From NCBI RefSeq assembly GCF_024169655.1, contig NZ_JALJWV010000001.1, positions 377,001 through 441,000 on the forward strand: a stretch of DNA of 64,000 bases. Reading direction: 5' to 3'. Below the pieces are notes generated by a model. That model saw only the letters and a program-made list of their open reading frames with translations. It searched no databases and was not told the DNA's origin. The position numbers and the translations under genes are program-made. The stretch comes from Pseudomonas marginalis. GTDB taxonomy: Bacteria > Pseudomonadota > Gammaproteobacteria > Pseudomonadales > Pseudomonadaceae. Shown in pieces: positions 26,365 through 35,655 of the stretch (position 1 is its first letter; each line of letters starts with the position of its first letter).

Positions 26365-27201
26365 ATGAATTATCGTCACGCCTTTCACGCCGGCAACCAC
26401 GCCGATGTCTTCAAACACCTGACCTTGACCCGCCTCATCGCCTTGATGTCGCGCAAGGAGCAGCCGTTCGCCTACCTCGACACCCATGCCGGCATCGGTC
26501 TGTACGACTTGCAGGGCGACCAGGCCAACCGCACCGGTGAATACCTGGAGGGCATCGCCCGCCTGTGGGGCAAGAGCGACCTGCCGCCATTGACCGCCGA
26601 CTATATGCGCGTGCTGCACGAGATGAACCCGGATGGCCAATTGCGCTATTACCCAGGTTCGCCGGAACTGGCACGCCGCCTGACCCGTCCCCAGGACCGC
26701 GTGCTGCTCAATGAAAAACACCCGGAAGACGGTGTGCTGCTCAAGGACAACATGAAGGGCGATCGGCGCGTCAAGGTTCACCTGGGCGAAGGCTGGCATG
26801 TGCCGCGCGCCATGCTGCCGGTGCAGGAAAAGCGTGCGTTGATGCTGATTGATCCGCCGTTTGAACAGCTCGACGAAATGCAGCGCTGCGCGGCGTCGCT
26901 CAAGGAAGCGGTCAGCCGCATGCGCCAGACCGTCGCGGCGATCTGGTACCCGGTGAAGGACCAGCGCATGTTGCGCCGTTTCTACCAGGACCTGGCCGGC
27001 ACCGGTGCGCCGAAGTTGTTGCGCGTGGAATTGCTGGTGCATCCGCTGGACACACCCAACACCCTGACCGGTTCGGGCCTGGCGATTGCCAACCCGCCGT
27101 GGGGTTTGGAAGAGGAATTGCGTGAGCTGTTGCCGTGGCTGTCCAAGCAACTGGGCCAGACCCAGGGCGGGTGGCAGATGGATTGGCTGATTGCCGAGTA
27201 A
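26365..27201 (+). CDS. rlmJ: 23S rRNA (adenine-2030-N6)-methyltransferase
   Basis: 278 residues. The start MNYRHAFHAGNHADVFKH is diagnostic of RlmJ; DTHAGIGLYDL is the SAM-binding motif and LIDPPFEQLDEM the catalytic DPPF(Y)-type motif. It methylates A2030 of 23S rRNA. CAGGAG lies six bases before the ATG. Monocistronic, convergent with msrA across a REP. Confidence 0.95.
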   Translation: MNYRHAFHAGNHADVFKHLTLTRLIALMSRKEQPFAYLDTHAGIGLYDLQGDQANRTGEYLEGIARLWGKSDLPPLTADYMRVLHEMNPDGQLRYYPGSPELARRLTRPQDRVLLNEKHPEDGVLLKDNMKGDRRVKVHLGEGWHVPRAMLPVQEKRALMLIDPPFEQLDEMQRCAASLKEAVSRMRQTVAAIWYPVKDQRMLRRFYQDLAGTGAPKLLRVELLVHPLDTPNTLTGSGLAIANPPWGLEEELRELLPWLSKQLGQTQGGWQMDWLIAE

Positions 27202-27220
27202 CCGAGTCTGGCGCAAATCA

Positions 27221-27272
27221 AAATGTGGGAGGGGGCAAGTCGAACCGTCGCACCGCCCCTCCCACATTTTTT
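27221..27272. repeat. REP palindrome between rlmJ and msrA
   Basis: Nearly identical to the copy at 14169, including the centre (one difference). The T-run at its right end contributes to the stop codon of the convergent msrA gene (TTA at 27271-27273). It could terminate transcription from either side. Confidence 0.85.
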
Positions 27273-27918
27273 AGATCGGGCAGGTCACGCCGGTGCCGCC
27301 GATCCCACAGTAGCCCTGCGGATTCTTCGCCAGGTATTGCTGGTGATACGCCTCGGCGAAGTACACCGTCGGGGCTTCGTCGATTTCCGTGGTGATGGTG
27401 CCCAGGCCGGCCTTGCTCAGCTCTTGCTGATACGCCTTGGCACTGGCCTGCGCCGCCGCCAATTGCTCTGGCGTGGTGGCGTAGATCACTGAACGGTACT
27501 GGCTGCCGATGTCATTGCCCTGGCGCATGCCTTGGGTCGGGTTGTGCAGCTCCCAGAACATCTTCAGCAAGTCTTCGTATTTCACCTTGGCCTGGTCATA
27601 CACCACCAGCACCACTTCGCTATGGCCGGTCAGGCCCGAGCAGACTTCTTCGTAGGTCGGGTGCGGCGTGTAGCCGCCGGCATAACCGACCACGGTGCTG
27701 ACCACGCCATCGCGCTGCCAGAATTTGCGTTCCGCGCCCCAGAAGCAGCCCAGGCCGAAGATCGCGAAGCCAACGTCTTCGGTGAATGGGCCGAGCAGCG
27801 GGTTGCCGTTGACGAAGTGTGTTTCCGGCAGCGTCATCGGGGTTTCGCGGCCAGGCAAAGCTTGTTCTGCAGTAGGAAGCACGTTTTTGTTCACCAGAAT
27901 TTCCGAGCGCAAGACCAT
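27271..27918 (-). CDS. msrA: Peptide methionine-S-sulfoxide reductase MsrA
   Basis: 215 residues. The catalytic motif [11 protein letters not shown] is at about residues 57-67, followed by [22 protein letters not shown] (read in parts) and [13 protein letters not shown]; the resolving Cys lies in the C-terminal [12 protein letters not shown]. It repairs the S-epimer of methionine sulfoxide. The N-terminal ~45 residues before the fold are typical for Pseudomonas MsrA. Monocistronic. Confidence 0.95.
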   Translation of the reverse strand: MVLRSEILVNKNVLPTAEQALPGRETPMTLPETHFVNGNPLLGPFTEDVGFAIFGLGCFWGAERKFWQRDGVVSTVVGYAGGYTPHPTYEEVCSGLTGHSEVVLVVYDQAKVKYEDLLKMFWELHNPTQGMRQGNDIGSQYRSVIYATTPEQLAAAQASAKAYQQELSKAGLGTITTEIDEAPTVYFAEAYHQQYLAKNPQGYCGIGGTGVTCPI

Positions 27919-27991
27919 GAGCAGTCCTCTCGTCAGGTTGAGTTAACAGTAAAGAGTCAGACAGCCAGTGTGCCCGAGTGTTACAGCGCTG

Positions 27992-30685
27992 TCAGGCGAT
28001 TGGCCCGCGAGGATAGCGTTTAAGCTTCTCGAGCAGCTCTGAACCGGGAATAGGCCGGTCGAACAGATAGCCCTGGCCGACGTCGCAACGGTGCCGACGC
28101 AGGAACGCCAACTGATCGGCGGTCTCGATGCCTTCGGCCACGACCTTGAGCTTGAGGTTGTGGGCCATGGCGATCACGGCGGAGGTGATTTCCATGTCGT
28201 CCTGGTTGTCCGGGATTTCGTGGATAAAGCTGCGATCGATCTTGATGATGTCGATCGGGAATTTTTTCAAGTAGCTCAGCGACGAGTAACCGGTGCCGAA
28301 GTCGTCCATGGCCAGGGTCAGCCCCAGGCGCTTCAACTGGTCCAGTTGCAGGCGGGTGTCCTCGGTGGCTTCCAGCAGCAGGCCCTCCGTCAACTCCAGC
28401 TCGAGCAGGTTGGCCGGCAGCTCTTCTTCTTTGAGGATCGCGGTAATCGAGGCCACCAGGTCCGGGTCGGAGAACTGCTTGGGCGACAGGTTGATCGCCA
28501 CCTGCAGGTCGCCCAGGCCGGCGGCGCTCAGTTGCTTGCTCATGCGGCAGGCCTGGCGGGCGATCCATTTGCCGATGGGGATGATCAGGCCGGTTTCTTC
28601 GGCCACGCTGATGAACTGGTCGGGGCGGATCATGCCCTTTTCCGGGTGGTTCCAGCGCAGCAGCGCCTCCATGCCCAGCAAGCGGCCGCTGCGCAGGCAC
28701 AGCTTGGGCTGGTAGAACACGTCCAGCTCGTTCTGGGTCAGGGCGCGGCGCAGGTTGTTTTCCACGAACAGCTTGTAGCTGGCCTCGGCGTTCAGCGCTT
28801 CGGTAAACACTTGCACTTGGTGTTTGCCGTTGGCTTTGGCCTTGTGCAGGGCTAACCCGGCGTTGCGCATCAGGGTTTGCGGGTCGCGGCCATGCAGCGG
28901 TGCGCAGGCCAGGCCCACGGAGCCGGTGACGCTGATCAATTGGTTGTCGACGAACATCGGCTTGTCGAGGGTCGCGAGCAGTTGGCTGGCGACGAACTGG
29001 CCGCTCTCCAGATCGGTCTCGTCGAGCAATACCGCAAACTCGTTACTGGCAAAGCGCGCCAGGCTGCCGCCGGCGCTGAGGCTGTTGCGCAGGCGCCGGG
29101 CCAGGCTGATCAGCAGCTTGTCGCCGGTCTGGTGGCCGAGGCTGTCGTTGATCCGCTTGAAGTTGTCGATGTCCACCAGTAACAGGCAGATCGGGCTGTC
29201 GCTGTCGCGGGCAAAGCGTTCGTCGAGGTTGCGGATGAACGCCGGGCGGTTGCCCAGGTTGGTCAGGTTGTCGGTGTAGGCCAGGCGCTCGATGCGCTGC
29301 TGCGCCAGCTTGGTCTGGGTGATGTCTTCGTAGATGCCGATGTAGTGGGTCAGCTCGCGATTGTCGCCATAGACCTTGGAGATCGACAGTTGGCCCCAAT
29401 AGGGTTCCAGGTTCTTGCGCCGGCTTTTGAATTCACCCTGCCAACTGTTGCTCTGGGCCAGGCTCGACGGCGCGTCGAACAGCAGCTCGCTGAGGTTCTC
29501 CAGCGCCGGCAATTGCGCCAGGCGGTGGCCGTGGACCTCTTCGGTGCTGTACTGGGTGATCGCGGTAAAACTGGGATTGACGTACTCCACCACGCCATCG
29601 CGATTGACCAGCAGGAAGGCGTTGGCGCTTTGTTCCACCGCGCGCTGAAACAGGTGCAGCGCGCTGGTGGCGGTACGGCGGTTGTGGTTGTTGATCACTT
29701 GCGCGAACTGATCCGCCAGCTCGCCGGCAAAGGCAATTTCGTCGGACTGCCAGACGCGTGTGTCGCCGCCTTGTTCCAGGCACAACACGCCAACGACCTG
29801 ACCATCGACGCGGATGCTCGCGTCGAGCATTGCATGTATGTCTTTGGCCTGTAGGGATTCGGCCATTTCGCGGGTGCGTGGGTCGTACTTGACGTTGCTG
29901 GCGTCGATCGCCCGGCTGGTTTGCAGGGCTTCGAGGTAGTCCGGAAAGCCGCTGGCATCAATCGGCTCGGGCAAGTGGTGCTGCTGATCGGTGCGGTAGT
30001 ACGCCGAGATCGGCACCAGGCGCTGGTCTTCGAGGTTCCAGATGCTGGCGCAATCGATCTGGTAGATGTCGCAGGCGCTGCGGGTGATCAGCTCGGCGGC
30101 TTCCTGCAGCGAATTGTTCGTGGTGTAGCGCTGGCGGGCGAGCAGCAGGATCAACGCTTGCTGGGCGCGTACCCTCTCCAGGTGCAGCAACTGTTCCTGT
30201 TGCGCGCGCTGGTTGAGTTCCAGGGCGATCTGCAGGCGGCTGTTCTGGCTTTCCAGGTCTGCCGTTGGCGTAGTTGACGGACTCTCGCTGAATACGCCGT
30301 CGACCACCATCAGGTAGCCCCGCAGCAGGTGGCGATTGTGTTGTTTGTAGGCTTCGCCGATTTCCAGCAGGCTCAGGGGGCCGTCGTTGGTGTGCAGGGT
30401 GTAGCGCACCAGGTAATGAGGGCTCTCGGTCAGTTGCTGCTGGATTGCATCGTGCAGTTGATAGCGCGCCTGTGGCTCCATCAGGCTGGCGTAGGGCGAG
30501 CCGATCAAGGCGCACAGTTCAACCGCCGGCAGGCCGAATTGGCGCTCGCAATTGGGGTCTAGGTAGAGCAGGGCCCAGCTTGCCTCATTCAACCGCTCGA
30601 AACGCAGCATACCGAGGCGCGAAGGCACCGGTAATTGCGTCACTACCTCGGCCGCCGTCCGGGCGACATCGGGTTGGCTTTTCAT
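27992..30685 (-). CDS. dipA: Cyclic-di-GMP phosphodiesterase DipA-like (GAF-PAS-degenerate GGDEF-EAL)
   Basis: 897 residues. An N-terminal PAS-like region (1-130), a GAF domain (about 185-335), a PAS domain (345-465), a GGDEF domain whose active site reads ASNEF (546-550) and so should not make c-di-GMP, and an EAL domain with MEALLRW (about 672) and DDFGTGYSSLSYL, which looks catalytically complete. No membrane segment. In P. aeruginosa the syntenic PA5017 (DipA/Pch) lowers c-di-GMP to trigger biofilm dispersal. The start at 30685 is an ATG; a GTG 12 bases upstream is possible. Confidence 0.92.
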   Translation of the reverse strand: MKSQPDVARTAAEVVTQLPVPSRLGMLRFERLNEASWALLYLDPNCERQFGLPAVELCALIGSPYASLMEPQARYQLHDAIQQQLTESPHYLVRYTLHTNDGPLSLLEIGEAYKQHNRHLLRGYLMVVDGVFSESPSTTPTADLESQNSRLQIALELNQRAQQEQLLHLERVRAQQALILLLARQRYTTNNSLQEAAELITRSACDIYQIDCASIWNLEDQRLVPISAYYRTDQQHHLPEPIDASGFPDYLEALQTSRAIDASNVKYDPRTREMAESLQAKDIHAMLDASIRVDGQVVGVLCLEQGGDTRVWQSDEIAFAGELADQFAQVINNHNRRTATSALHLFQRAVEQSANAFLLVNRDGVVEYVNPSFTAITQYSTEEVHGHRLAQLPALENLSELLFDAPSSLAQSNSWQGEFKSRRKNLEPYWGQLSISKVYGDNRELTHYIGIYEDITQTKLAQQRIERLAYTDNLTNLGNRPAFIRNLDERFARDSDSPICLLLVDIDNFKRINDSLGHQTGDKLLISLARRLRNSLSAGGSLARFASNEFAVLLDETDLESGQFVASQLLATLDKPMFVDNQLISVTGSVGLACAPLHGRDPQTLMRNAGLALHKAKANGKHQVQVFTEALNAEASYKLFVENNLRRALTQNELDVFYQPKLCLRSGRLLGMEALLRWNHPEKGMIRPDQFISVAEETGLIIPIGKWIARQACRMSKQLSAAGLGDLQVAINLSPKQFSDPDLVASITAILKEEELPANLLELELTEGLLLEATEDTRLQLDQLKRLGLTLAMDDFGTGYSSLSYLKKFPIDIIKIDRSFIHEIPDNQDDMEITSAVIAMAHNLKLKVVAEGIETADQLAFLRRHRCDVGQGYLFDRPIPGSELLEKLKRYPRGPIA

Positions 30686-30879
30686 GGGGAAGCTCACTTG
30701 AAAAAACGCACTCGGCGCCGGGCTTTCGCCCTCTTTACTGTTGCCTGCCGCAAGGTTGCATCATGCAGACCGGGCTGACAAGAGAGGATGAAGGCTAAGT
30801 GCTATATGGTTTATATCGGCCGCGTGGGTGATTTCTGCAGTCGGGGTGACGGAAGGTGTACAAACCTGTTTATTTGTAC

Positions 30880-30905
30880 AAAAAAAGCCCCGCCAAGTGG
30901 CGGGG
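30880..30905 (-). terminator. Intrinsic terminator after aceEF
   Basis: On the minus strand, CCCCGCC-ACTT-GGCGGGG is followed by CTTTTTTT. A second hairpin, AGGCCTCCC/GGGAGGCCT (30944-30969), lies just after the aceF stop. Together they should end the aceEF transcript well before dipA. Confidence 0.9.
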
Positions 30906-30977
30906 TTGAGGAACGAGCGTGGCGCTCGGAAATCGATGCAATCAGGCCTCCCGGGTATCAGGGAGGCCTATCGCGGC

Positions 30978-32615
30978 TTACAGCAAGATGGTGCGGATAT
31001 CGTTCAGCAGTTGGCTCAGGCGCTGCGTGAAGCGTGCAGCCGCCGCGCCATTGATCACACGGTGATCGTAGGACAACGACAGTGGCAACATCAGCTTCGG
31101 CTGGAACGCTTTACCGTCCCATACCGGCTGGATAGTCGCCTTGGAAACACCCAGGATCGCCACTTCTGGCGCGTTGACGATTGGCGTGAAGCCAGTACCG
31201 CCAATGTGGCCGAGGCTGGAGATGGTGAAGCACGCGCCTTGCATGTCGTCGGCGGTGAGCTTCTTGTCGCGGGCCTTGGCAGCCAGCGCAGCGGCCTCGG
31301 CAGCCAGTTGCAGCAGGCTCTTCTGGTCGACGTTCTTGATGACCGGTACCAGCAGGCCATCCGGGGTGTCGACGGCAAAGCCGATGTGAACGTACTTCTT
31401 GCGAATGATCGCCTTGCCGCTTGGCGCCAGCGAACTGTTGAAGTCCGGCAGCTCCTTGAGCAGGTGCGCGCAGGCCTTGAGCAGCAGTGGCAGCACGGTC
31501 AGTTTCACGCCGGCTTTCTCGGCCACGGCTTTCTGCGCAACGCGGAAGGCTTCCAGGTCGGTGATGTCGGCCTGGTCGAACTGGGTCACGTGCGGGATGT
31601 TCAGCCAACTGCGGTGCAGGCTTGACGCGCCGATTTGCATCAGGCGGGTCATCGGCACTTCTTCGGTTTCGCCGAAGCGGCTGAAGTCCACGACCGGGAT
31701 CGGCGGGATGCCCGCGCCACCGGTAGCGTTGCCGGCAGCCGGGGCTTCCTTGGCTTTTTGCATCATGGATTTGACGTAAACCTGCACGTCTTCCTTGAGC
31801 ACTCGACCATGCGGGCCGGTGGCCGCGACGGCGTTCAACTCGACGCCGAATTCACGGGCCAGTTGGCGCACGGCAGGGCCGGCGTGAGCCTTGGCACCGC
31901 TTGGCGCCGGTGCAGCCGCCGGGGCCGGTGCGGCCTCGGCTTTTGCAGCCGGTGCCGGAGCGGCAGCAGCAGGGGCGGCTTCAGCCTTGGCCGCCGGCGC
32001 AGCGGCCGGTGCTGGAGCAGCAGCCGGCGCAGCGCCTTGGACTTTCAGCTTGAGGATGAAGTCGCCAGTACCGACTTCATCTTCCAGCTTGACCGCGATG
32101 CTTTCCACCACGCCGGCAGCCGGCGAAGGGATTTCCATGGAGGCCTTGTCGGACTCCAGGGTGATCAGCGACTGGTCGGCTTCGACGGTATCGCCGACCT
32201 TGACCAGCAGCTCGATGATCTTGGCCTTGCCCGACGAACCGATGTCCGGGACATGAATGTCCTGAACGGTGGCCGCAGCCGGTGCAGCAGCCGGGGCCGC
32301 TGGGGCCTCGGCGGCGGCGGCAGGTTTTTCAGCCGGCGCCGCTGCAGCAGCGGCAGCCGGAGCAGGGGCCGCATCGGCGGCGCCCTCGATTTCCAGCTCC
32401 AGCAGTTCGTCGCCTTCTTTCAGGCGATCGCCCAGCTTCACTTTCAGGCTTTTGACCACGCCGGCCTTGGGAGCAGGGATTTCCATGCTCGCCTTGTCCG
32501 ATTCCAGGGTCAGGATGCTCTGGTCGGCTTCGACGGTGTCGCCGACCTTTACAAACAGCTCGATTACTTCACCTTCACCGCTGCCGATGTCAGGTACGCG
32601 AATGAGTTCGCTCAC
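30978..32615 (-). CDS. aceF: Pyruvate dehydrogenase E2, dihydrolipoyl acetyltransferase
   Basis: 545 residues. Two lipoyl domains with identical ESDKASMEIP motifs (lipoyl-Lys 41 and 157) are joined by flexible Ala-Pro linkers; an E3/E1-binding domain (AGPAVRQLAREFGVELNAV, about 250-285) and the catalytic acetyltransferase domain with YDHRVINGAAAARF at the C-terminus follow. It forms the core of the pyruvate dehydrogenase complex and moves acetyl groups from E1 to CoA. It is downstream of aceE by 11 bases, in one operon, and ends before a strong terminator. Confidence 0.97.
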   Translation of the reverse strand: MSELIRVPDIGSGEGEVIELFVKVGDTVEADQSILTLESDKASMEIPAPKAGVVKSLKVKLGDRLKEGDELLELEIEGAADAAPAPAAAAAAAPAEKPAAAAEAPAAPAAAPAAATVQDIHVPDIGSSGKAKIIELLVKVGDTVEADQSLITLESDKASMEIPSPAAGVVESIAVKLEDEVGTGDFILKLKVQGAAPAAAPAPAAAPAAKAEAAPAAAAPAPAAKAEAAPAPAAAPAPSGAKAHAGPAVRQLAREFGVELNAVAATGPHGRVLKEDVQVYVKSMMQKAKEAPAAGNATGGAGIPPIPVVDFSRFGETEEVPMTRLMQIGASSLHRSWLNIPHVTQFDQADITDLEAFRVAQKAVAEKAGVKLTVLPLLLKACAHLLKELPDFNSSLAPSGKAIIRKKYVHIGFAVDTPDGLLVPVIKNVDQKSLLQLAAEAAALAAKARDKKLTADDMQGACFTISSLGHIGGTGFTPIVNAPEVAILGVSKATIQPVWDGKAFQPKLMLPLSLSYDHRVINGAAAARFTQRLSQLLNDIRTILL

Positions 32616-32626
32616 AAAAAGTCTCC

Positions 32627-35272
32627 TCAGCAGTCCAGTGGGTTGCGTTTTTCCGGGTTGATCCCGAACTTGACGATGGCGTCAGCCACCACCTTGGGTT
32701 CGATCTCACCACGGTCAGCCAAGGCTTCCAGGGCTGCCAACACCACGAAGTGACGGTCGACTTCGAAGAAGTGACGCAGCTTCTTGCGGCTGTCACTGCG
32801 GCCGAAACCGTCGGTGCCCAGGACTTTGAATTCCTTGGACGGGACCCACTGGCGAATCTGTTCAGCAAACAGCTTCATGTAGTCGGTGGACGCGATAACC
32901 GGACCCTTACGGCCAGTCAGGCATTCTTCGACGTAGCTCAGCTCAGGCTTCTGGCCCGGGTGCAGGCGGTTGTTGCGTTCTACGGCCAGGCCGTTGCGAC
33001 GCAGTTCGTTGAAGCTGGTCACGCTCCACACGTCGGCGCCGACGTTGAATTCGTCACGCAGGATCTTCGCCGCTTCACGCACTTCACGCAGGATGGTGCC
33101 GGAGCCCATCAGTTGCACATGGTGCGCTGCTTCCTTGGTGTCTTCTTCGAGCAGGTACATGCCCTTGATGATGCCTTCCTCGACACCGGCCGGCATGGCA
33201 GGTTGCTGGTAGGACTCGTTCATCACGGTGATGTAGTAGAAAACGTCCTGCTGCTCCTGGGTCATCTTCTTCATGCCGTCCTGGATGATCACCGCCAGCT
33301 CATAGCCGTAGGTTGGATCAAAGGTGCGGCAGTTCGGAATGGTGGCCGCCAGGATGTGGCTGTGACCGTCTTCGTGTTGCAGGCCTTCGCCGTTCAGCGT
33401 GGTGCGGCCGGCGGTGCCGCCGATCAGGAAGCCACGGGTACGGCTGTCGCCTGCTGCCCAGGCCAGGTCGCCGATACGCTGGAAGCCGAACATCGAGTAG
33501 AAGATGTAGAACGGCAGCATCGGCTGGTTGTGGCTGGAGTACGAGGTACCGGCAGCGATGAAGGAGCTCATGGCGCCCGCTTCGTTGATGCCTTCTTCGA
33601 GGATCTGGCCCTTCTTGTCTTCCTTGTAGAACATCACCTGGTCTTTATCGACTGGCTCGTAGAGCTGGCCGACGGAGGAGTAGATGCCCAACTGACGGAA
33701 CATGCCTTCCATACCGAAGGTACGGGCTTCGTCTGGGATGATCGGCACGATGCGCGGACCGACTTCCTTGTCCTTGACCAGTTGCGCGAGGATTCGCACG
33801 AAGGCCATGGTGGTGGAGATTTCACGGTCGCCCGAGCCGTCGAGGATAGCCTTGAGGGTATCCAGCGCAGGTGTCGGGATGTTGAAGCTCTTGGCGCGGC
33901 GCTGTGGCACGAAACCGCCCAGTGCGGCACGACGCTCGCTCAGGTAACGGGCTTCGGCGCTGTTCGGCTCCGGCTTGAAGAACGGCAGGTTTTCCAGTTC
34001 TTCGTCCTTGACCGGGATGTCGAAACGGTCGCGGAACAACTTCAGGCTGTCGACATCGACTTTCTTGGTGTTGTGCGCGGTGTTCTTCGCTTCGCCGGCA
34101 CCGGTGCCATAACCCTTGATGGTCTTGGCCAGGATGACGGTCGGTTGTTCTTTGTGGTTGACCGCTTCGTGGTACGCCGCGTAGACCTTGTACGGGTCGT
34201 GGCCGCCACGGTTGAGTTTCCAGATCTCGTCGTCGGACAGGTCGGCAACCATCGCCTTGAGTTCAGGCGTGTTGAAGAAGTGTTCACGCACGAACGCGCC
34301 GTCTTTGGCCTTGTAGTTCTGGTACTCGCCGTCGATGACTGCGTCCATGCGACGTTGCAGGATACCGTCGACGTCCTTGGCCAGCAGTGGGTCCCAGAAA
34401 CGGCCCCAGATGACTTTGGTCACGTTCCACTGAGCACCGCGGAACACGCCTTCGAGTTCCTGGATGATCTTGCCGTTGCCGCGAACCGGGCCGTCGAGGC
34501 GCTGCAGGTTGCAGTTGATGACGAAGATCAGGTTGTCCAGCTTCTCACGGCCGGCCAGGGAGATGGCGCCCAGGGATTCCGGCTCGTCGCACTCGCCGTC
34601 GCCCAGGAAGCACCAGACTTTCTGCTTGCCTTCGGGGATGAAGCCACGGGCTTCCAGGTACTTCATGAAGCGCGCCTGGTAGATCGCCTGGATCGGGCCC
34701 AGCCCCATGGAAACCGTCGGGAACTGCCAGAATTCAGGCATCAGCCAAGGGTGCGGATAGGACGACAAGCCCTGACCGCCGACTTCCTGGCGGAAGTTGT
34801 TCATCTGTTCTTCGCTGATGCGACCTTCCATGAACGCACGGGCGTAGACGCCTGGCGAGGTGTGGCCCTGGAAGTAGATCAGGTCGCCACCGTGTTCGTC
34901 GGTCGGGGCCTGGAAGAAGTAGTTGAAGCCGATGTCATACAGGGTTGCGCTGGAAGCGAAGCTGGAGATGTGACCGCCCAGGTCAGAATCTTTCAAGTTC
35001 GTGCGCATTACCATCGCCATGGCGTTCCAACGTACCAGCGAGCGAATGCGGCGTTCCATGAACAGGTCGCCAGGCATGCGTGCTTCGTGGGTAACAGGGA
35101 TGGTGTTGCGATATGGCGTGGTGATGGCGTAGGGCAGTTGCGAGCCACTGCGGGTCGCGAGTTCGCCCATACGGGTCATCAGGTAGTGAGCACGGTCTTC
35201 GCCTTCTTTGTCGAGAACCGATTCCAGGGCGTCCAGCCATTCCTGGGTTTCGACGGGATCGAGGTCTTGCAT
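32627..35272 (-). CDS. aceE: Pyruvate dehydrogenase E1 component
   Basis: 881 residues, the normal Pseudomonas length when starting MQDLDPVETQEWLDALES. The homodimeric E1 uses thiamine diphosphate; the ThDP motif begins GDGECDEPESLGA and ends within about 30 residues at NLIFVINCNLQRLDGP. It decarboxylates pyruvate and acetylates the lipoyl arm of AceF. The start at 35272 has GGAG seven bases upstream; an in-frame ATG 75 bases further up lacks a ribosome site and the added residues are not in the family. The promoter with two operator-like palindromes is upstream. Confidence 0.96.
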   Translation of the reverse strand: MQDLDPVETQEWLDALESVLDKEGEDRAHYLMTRMGELATRSGSQLPYAITTPYRNTIPVTHEARMPGDLFMERRIRSLVRWNAMAMVMRTNLKDSDLGGHISSFASSATLYDIGFNYFFQAPTDEHGGDLIYFQGHTSPGVYARAFMEGRISEEQMNNFRQEVGGQGLSSYPHPWLMPEFWQFPTVSMGLGPIQAIYQARFMKYLEARGFIPEGKQKVWCFLGDGECDEPESLGAISLAGREKLDNLIFVINCNLQRLDGPVRGNGKIIQELEGVFRGAQWNVTKVIWGRFWDPLLAKDVDGILQRRMDAVIDGEYQNYKAKDGAFVREHFFNTPELKAMVADLSDDEIWKLNRGGHDPYKVYAAYHEAVNHKEQPTVILAKTIKGYGTGAGEAKNTAHNTKKVDVDSLKLFRDRFDIPVKDEELENLPFFKPEPNSAEARYLSERRAALGGFVPQRRAKSFNIPTPALDTLKAILDGSGDREISTTMAFVRILAQLVKDKEVGPRIVPIIPDEARTFGMEGMFRQLGIYSSVGQLYEPVDKDQVMFYKEDKKGQILEEGINEAGAMSSFIAAGTSYSSHNQPMLPFYIFYSMFGFQRIGDLAWAAGDSRTRGFLIGGTAGRTTLNGEGLQHEDGHSHILAATIPNCRTFDPTYGYELAVIIQDGMKKMTQEQQDVFYYITVMNESYQQPAMPAGVEEGIIKGMYLLEEDTKEAAHHVQLMGSGTILREVREAAKILRDEFNVGADVWSVTSFNELRRNGLAVERNNRLHPGQKPELSYVEECLTGRKGPVIASTDYMKLFAEQIRQWVPSKEFKVLGTDGFGRSDSRKKLRHFFEVDRHFVVLAALEALADRGEIEPKVVADAIVKFGINPEKRNPLDC

Positions 35273-35360
35273 GGCTTGCTCCAGGGCGGAAAGGCTACCA
35301 GAATCGGTTGCCTGAAGTTTGCGACTGGCCTTGTGGGCAGACGACATAAATTCTTGGATG

Positions 35361-35378
35361 GCCGGAGGTTGCTCCGGC
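35361..35378 (-). promoter_or_regulatory. Hairpin in the aceE leader
   Basis: GCCGGAG and CTCCGGC pair perfectly around a four-base loop in the transcribed leader of aceE, about 90 bases before its start. No U-run follows in the transcribed direction; it may affect mRNA stability or be part of a regulatory fold. Confidence 0.4.
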
Positions 35379-35383
35379 GTCCT

Positions 35384-35452
35384 GTAGTTTTACTACAAAT
35401 CGTCGGCCATTTCAGCCTTTCGAATGTATATACGAGTAGTAAAACTACACAA
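35384..35452 (-). promoter_or_regulatory. aceE promoter with two GntR/FadR-type operator palindromes
   Basis: The 13-base palindromes GTAGTTTTACTAC (35384-35396) and GTAGTAAAACTAC (35436-35448) both fit TNGTNNNACNA, the recognition pattern of FadR-subfamily GntR regulators (which include PdhR). Reading leftward, -35 TTGTGT (35452-35447) and -10 TATACA (35430-35425) are separated by 16 bases, and one palindrome fills most of that spacer; the other is about 30 bases downstream of the expected start. Centres are 52 bases apart, about five helical turns. This is the build of a repressor-controlled promoter. Confidence 0.65.
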
Positions 35453-35655
35453 GACTGAGCGGGTTGCTCAGTCAGTTAGGTGAGCATAATCGTTATTGTT
35501 GATCTTTTGCGAACAAGAAAAGGTAGAAGTTTAATGTTACCTGCCAAAATTTATGAATTTTCAGCTATTTATAACTTTTGTTCGACAGTCCTTTACCGAG
35601 CGTGGTTCCTGCGTTCACTGCAACTAGCCCTTAACACGCCGATCAAGGATAGACC

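Noticed and set aside
30788..31030. An 80-codon plus-strand frame across the aceEF terminator
   Set aside because: It covers the terminator hairpins and the antisense end of aceF; no ribosome site or family.
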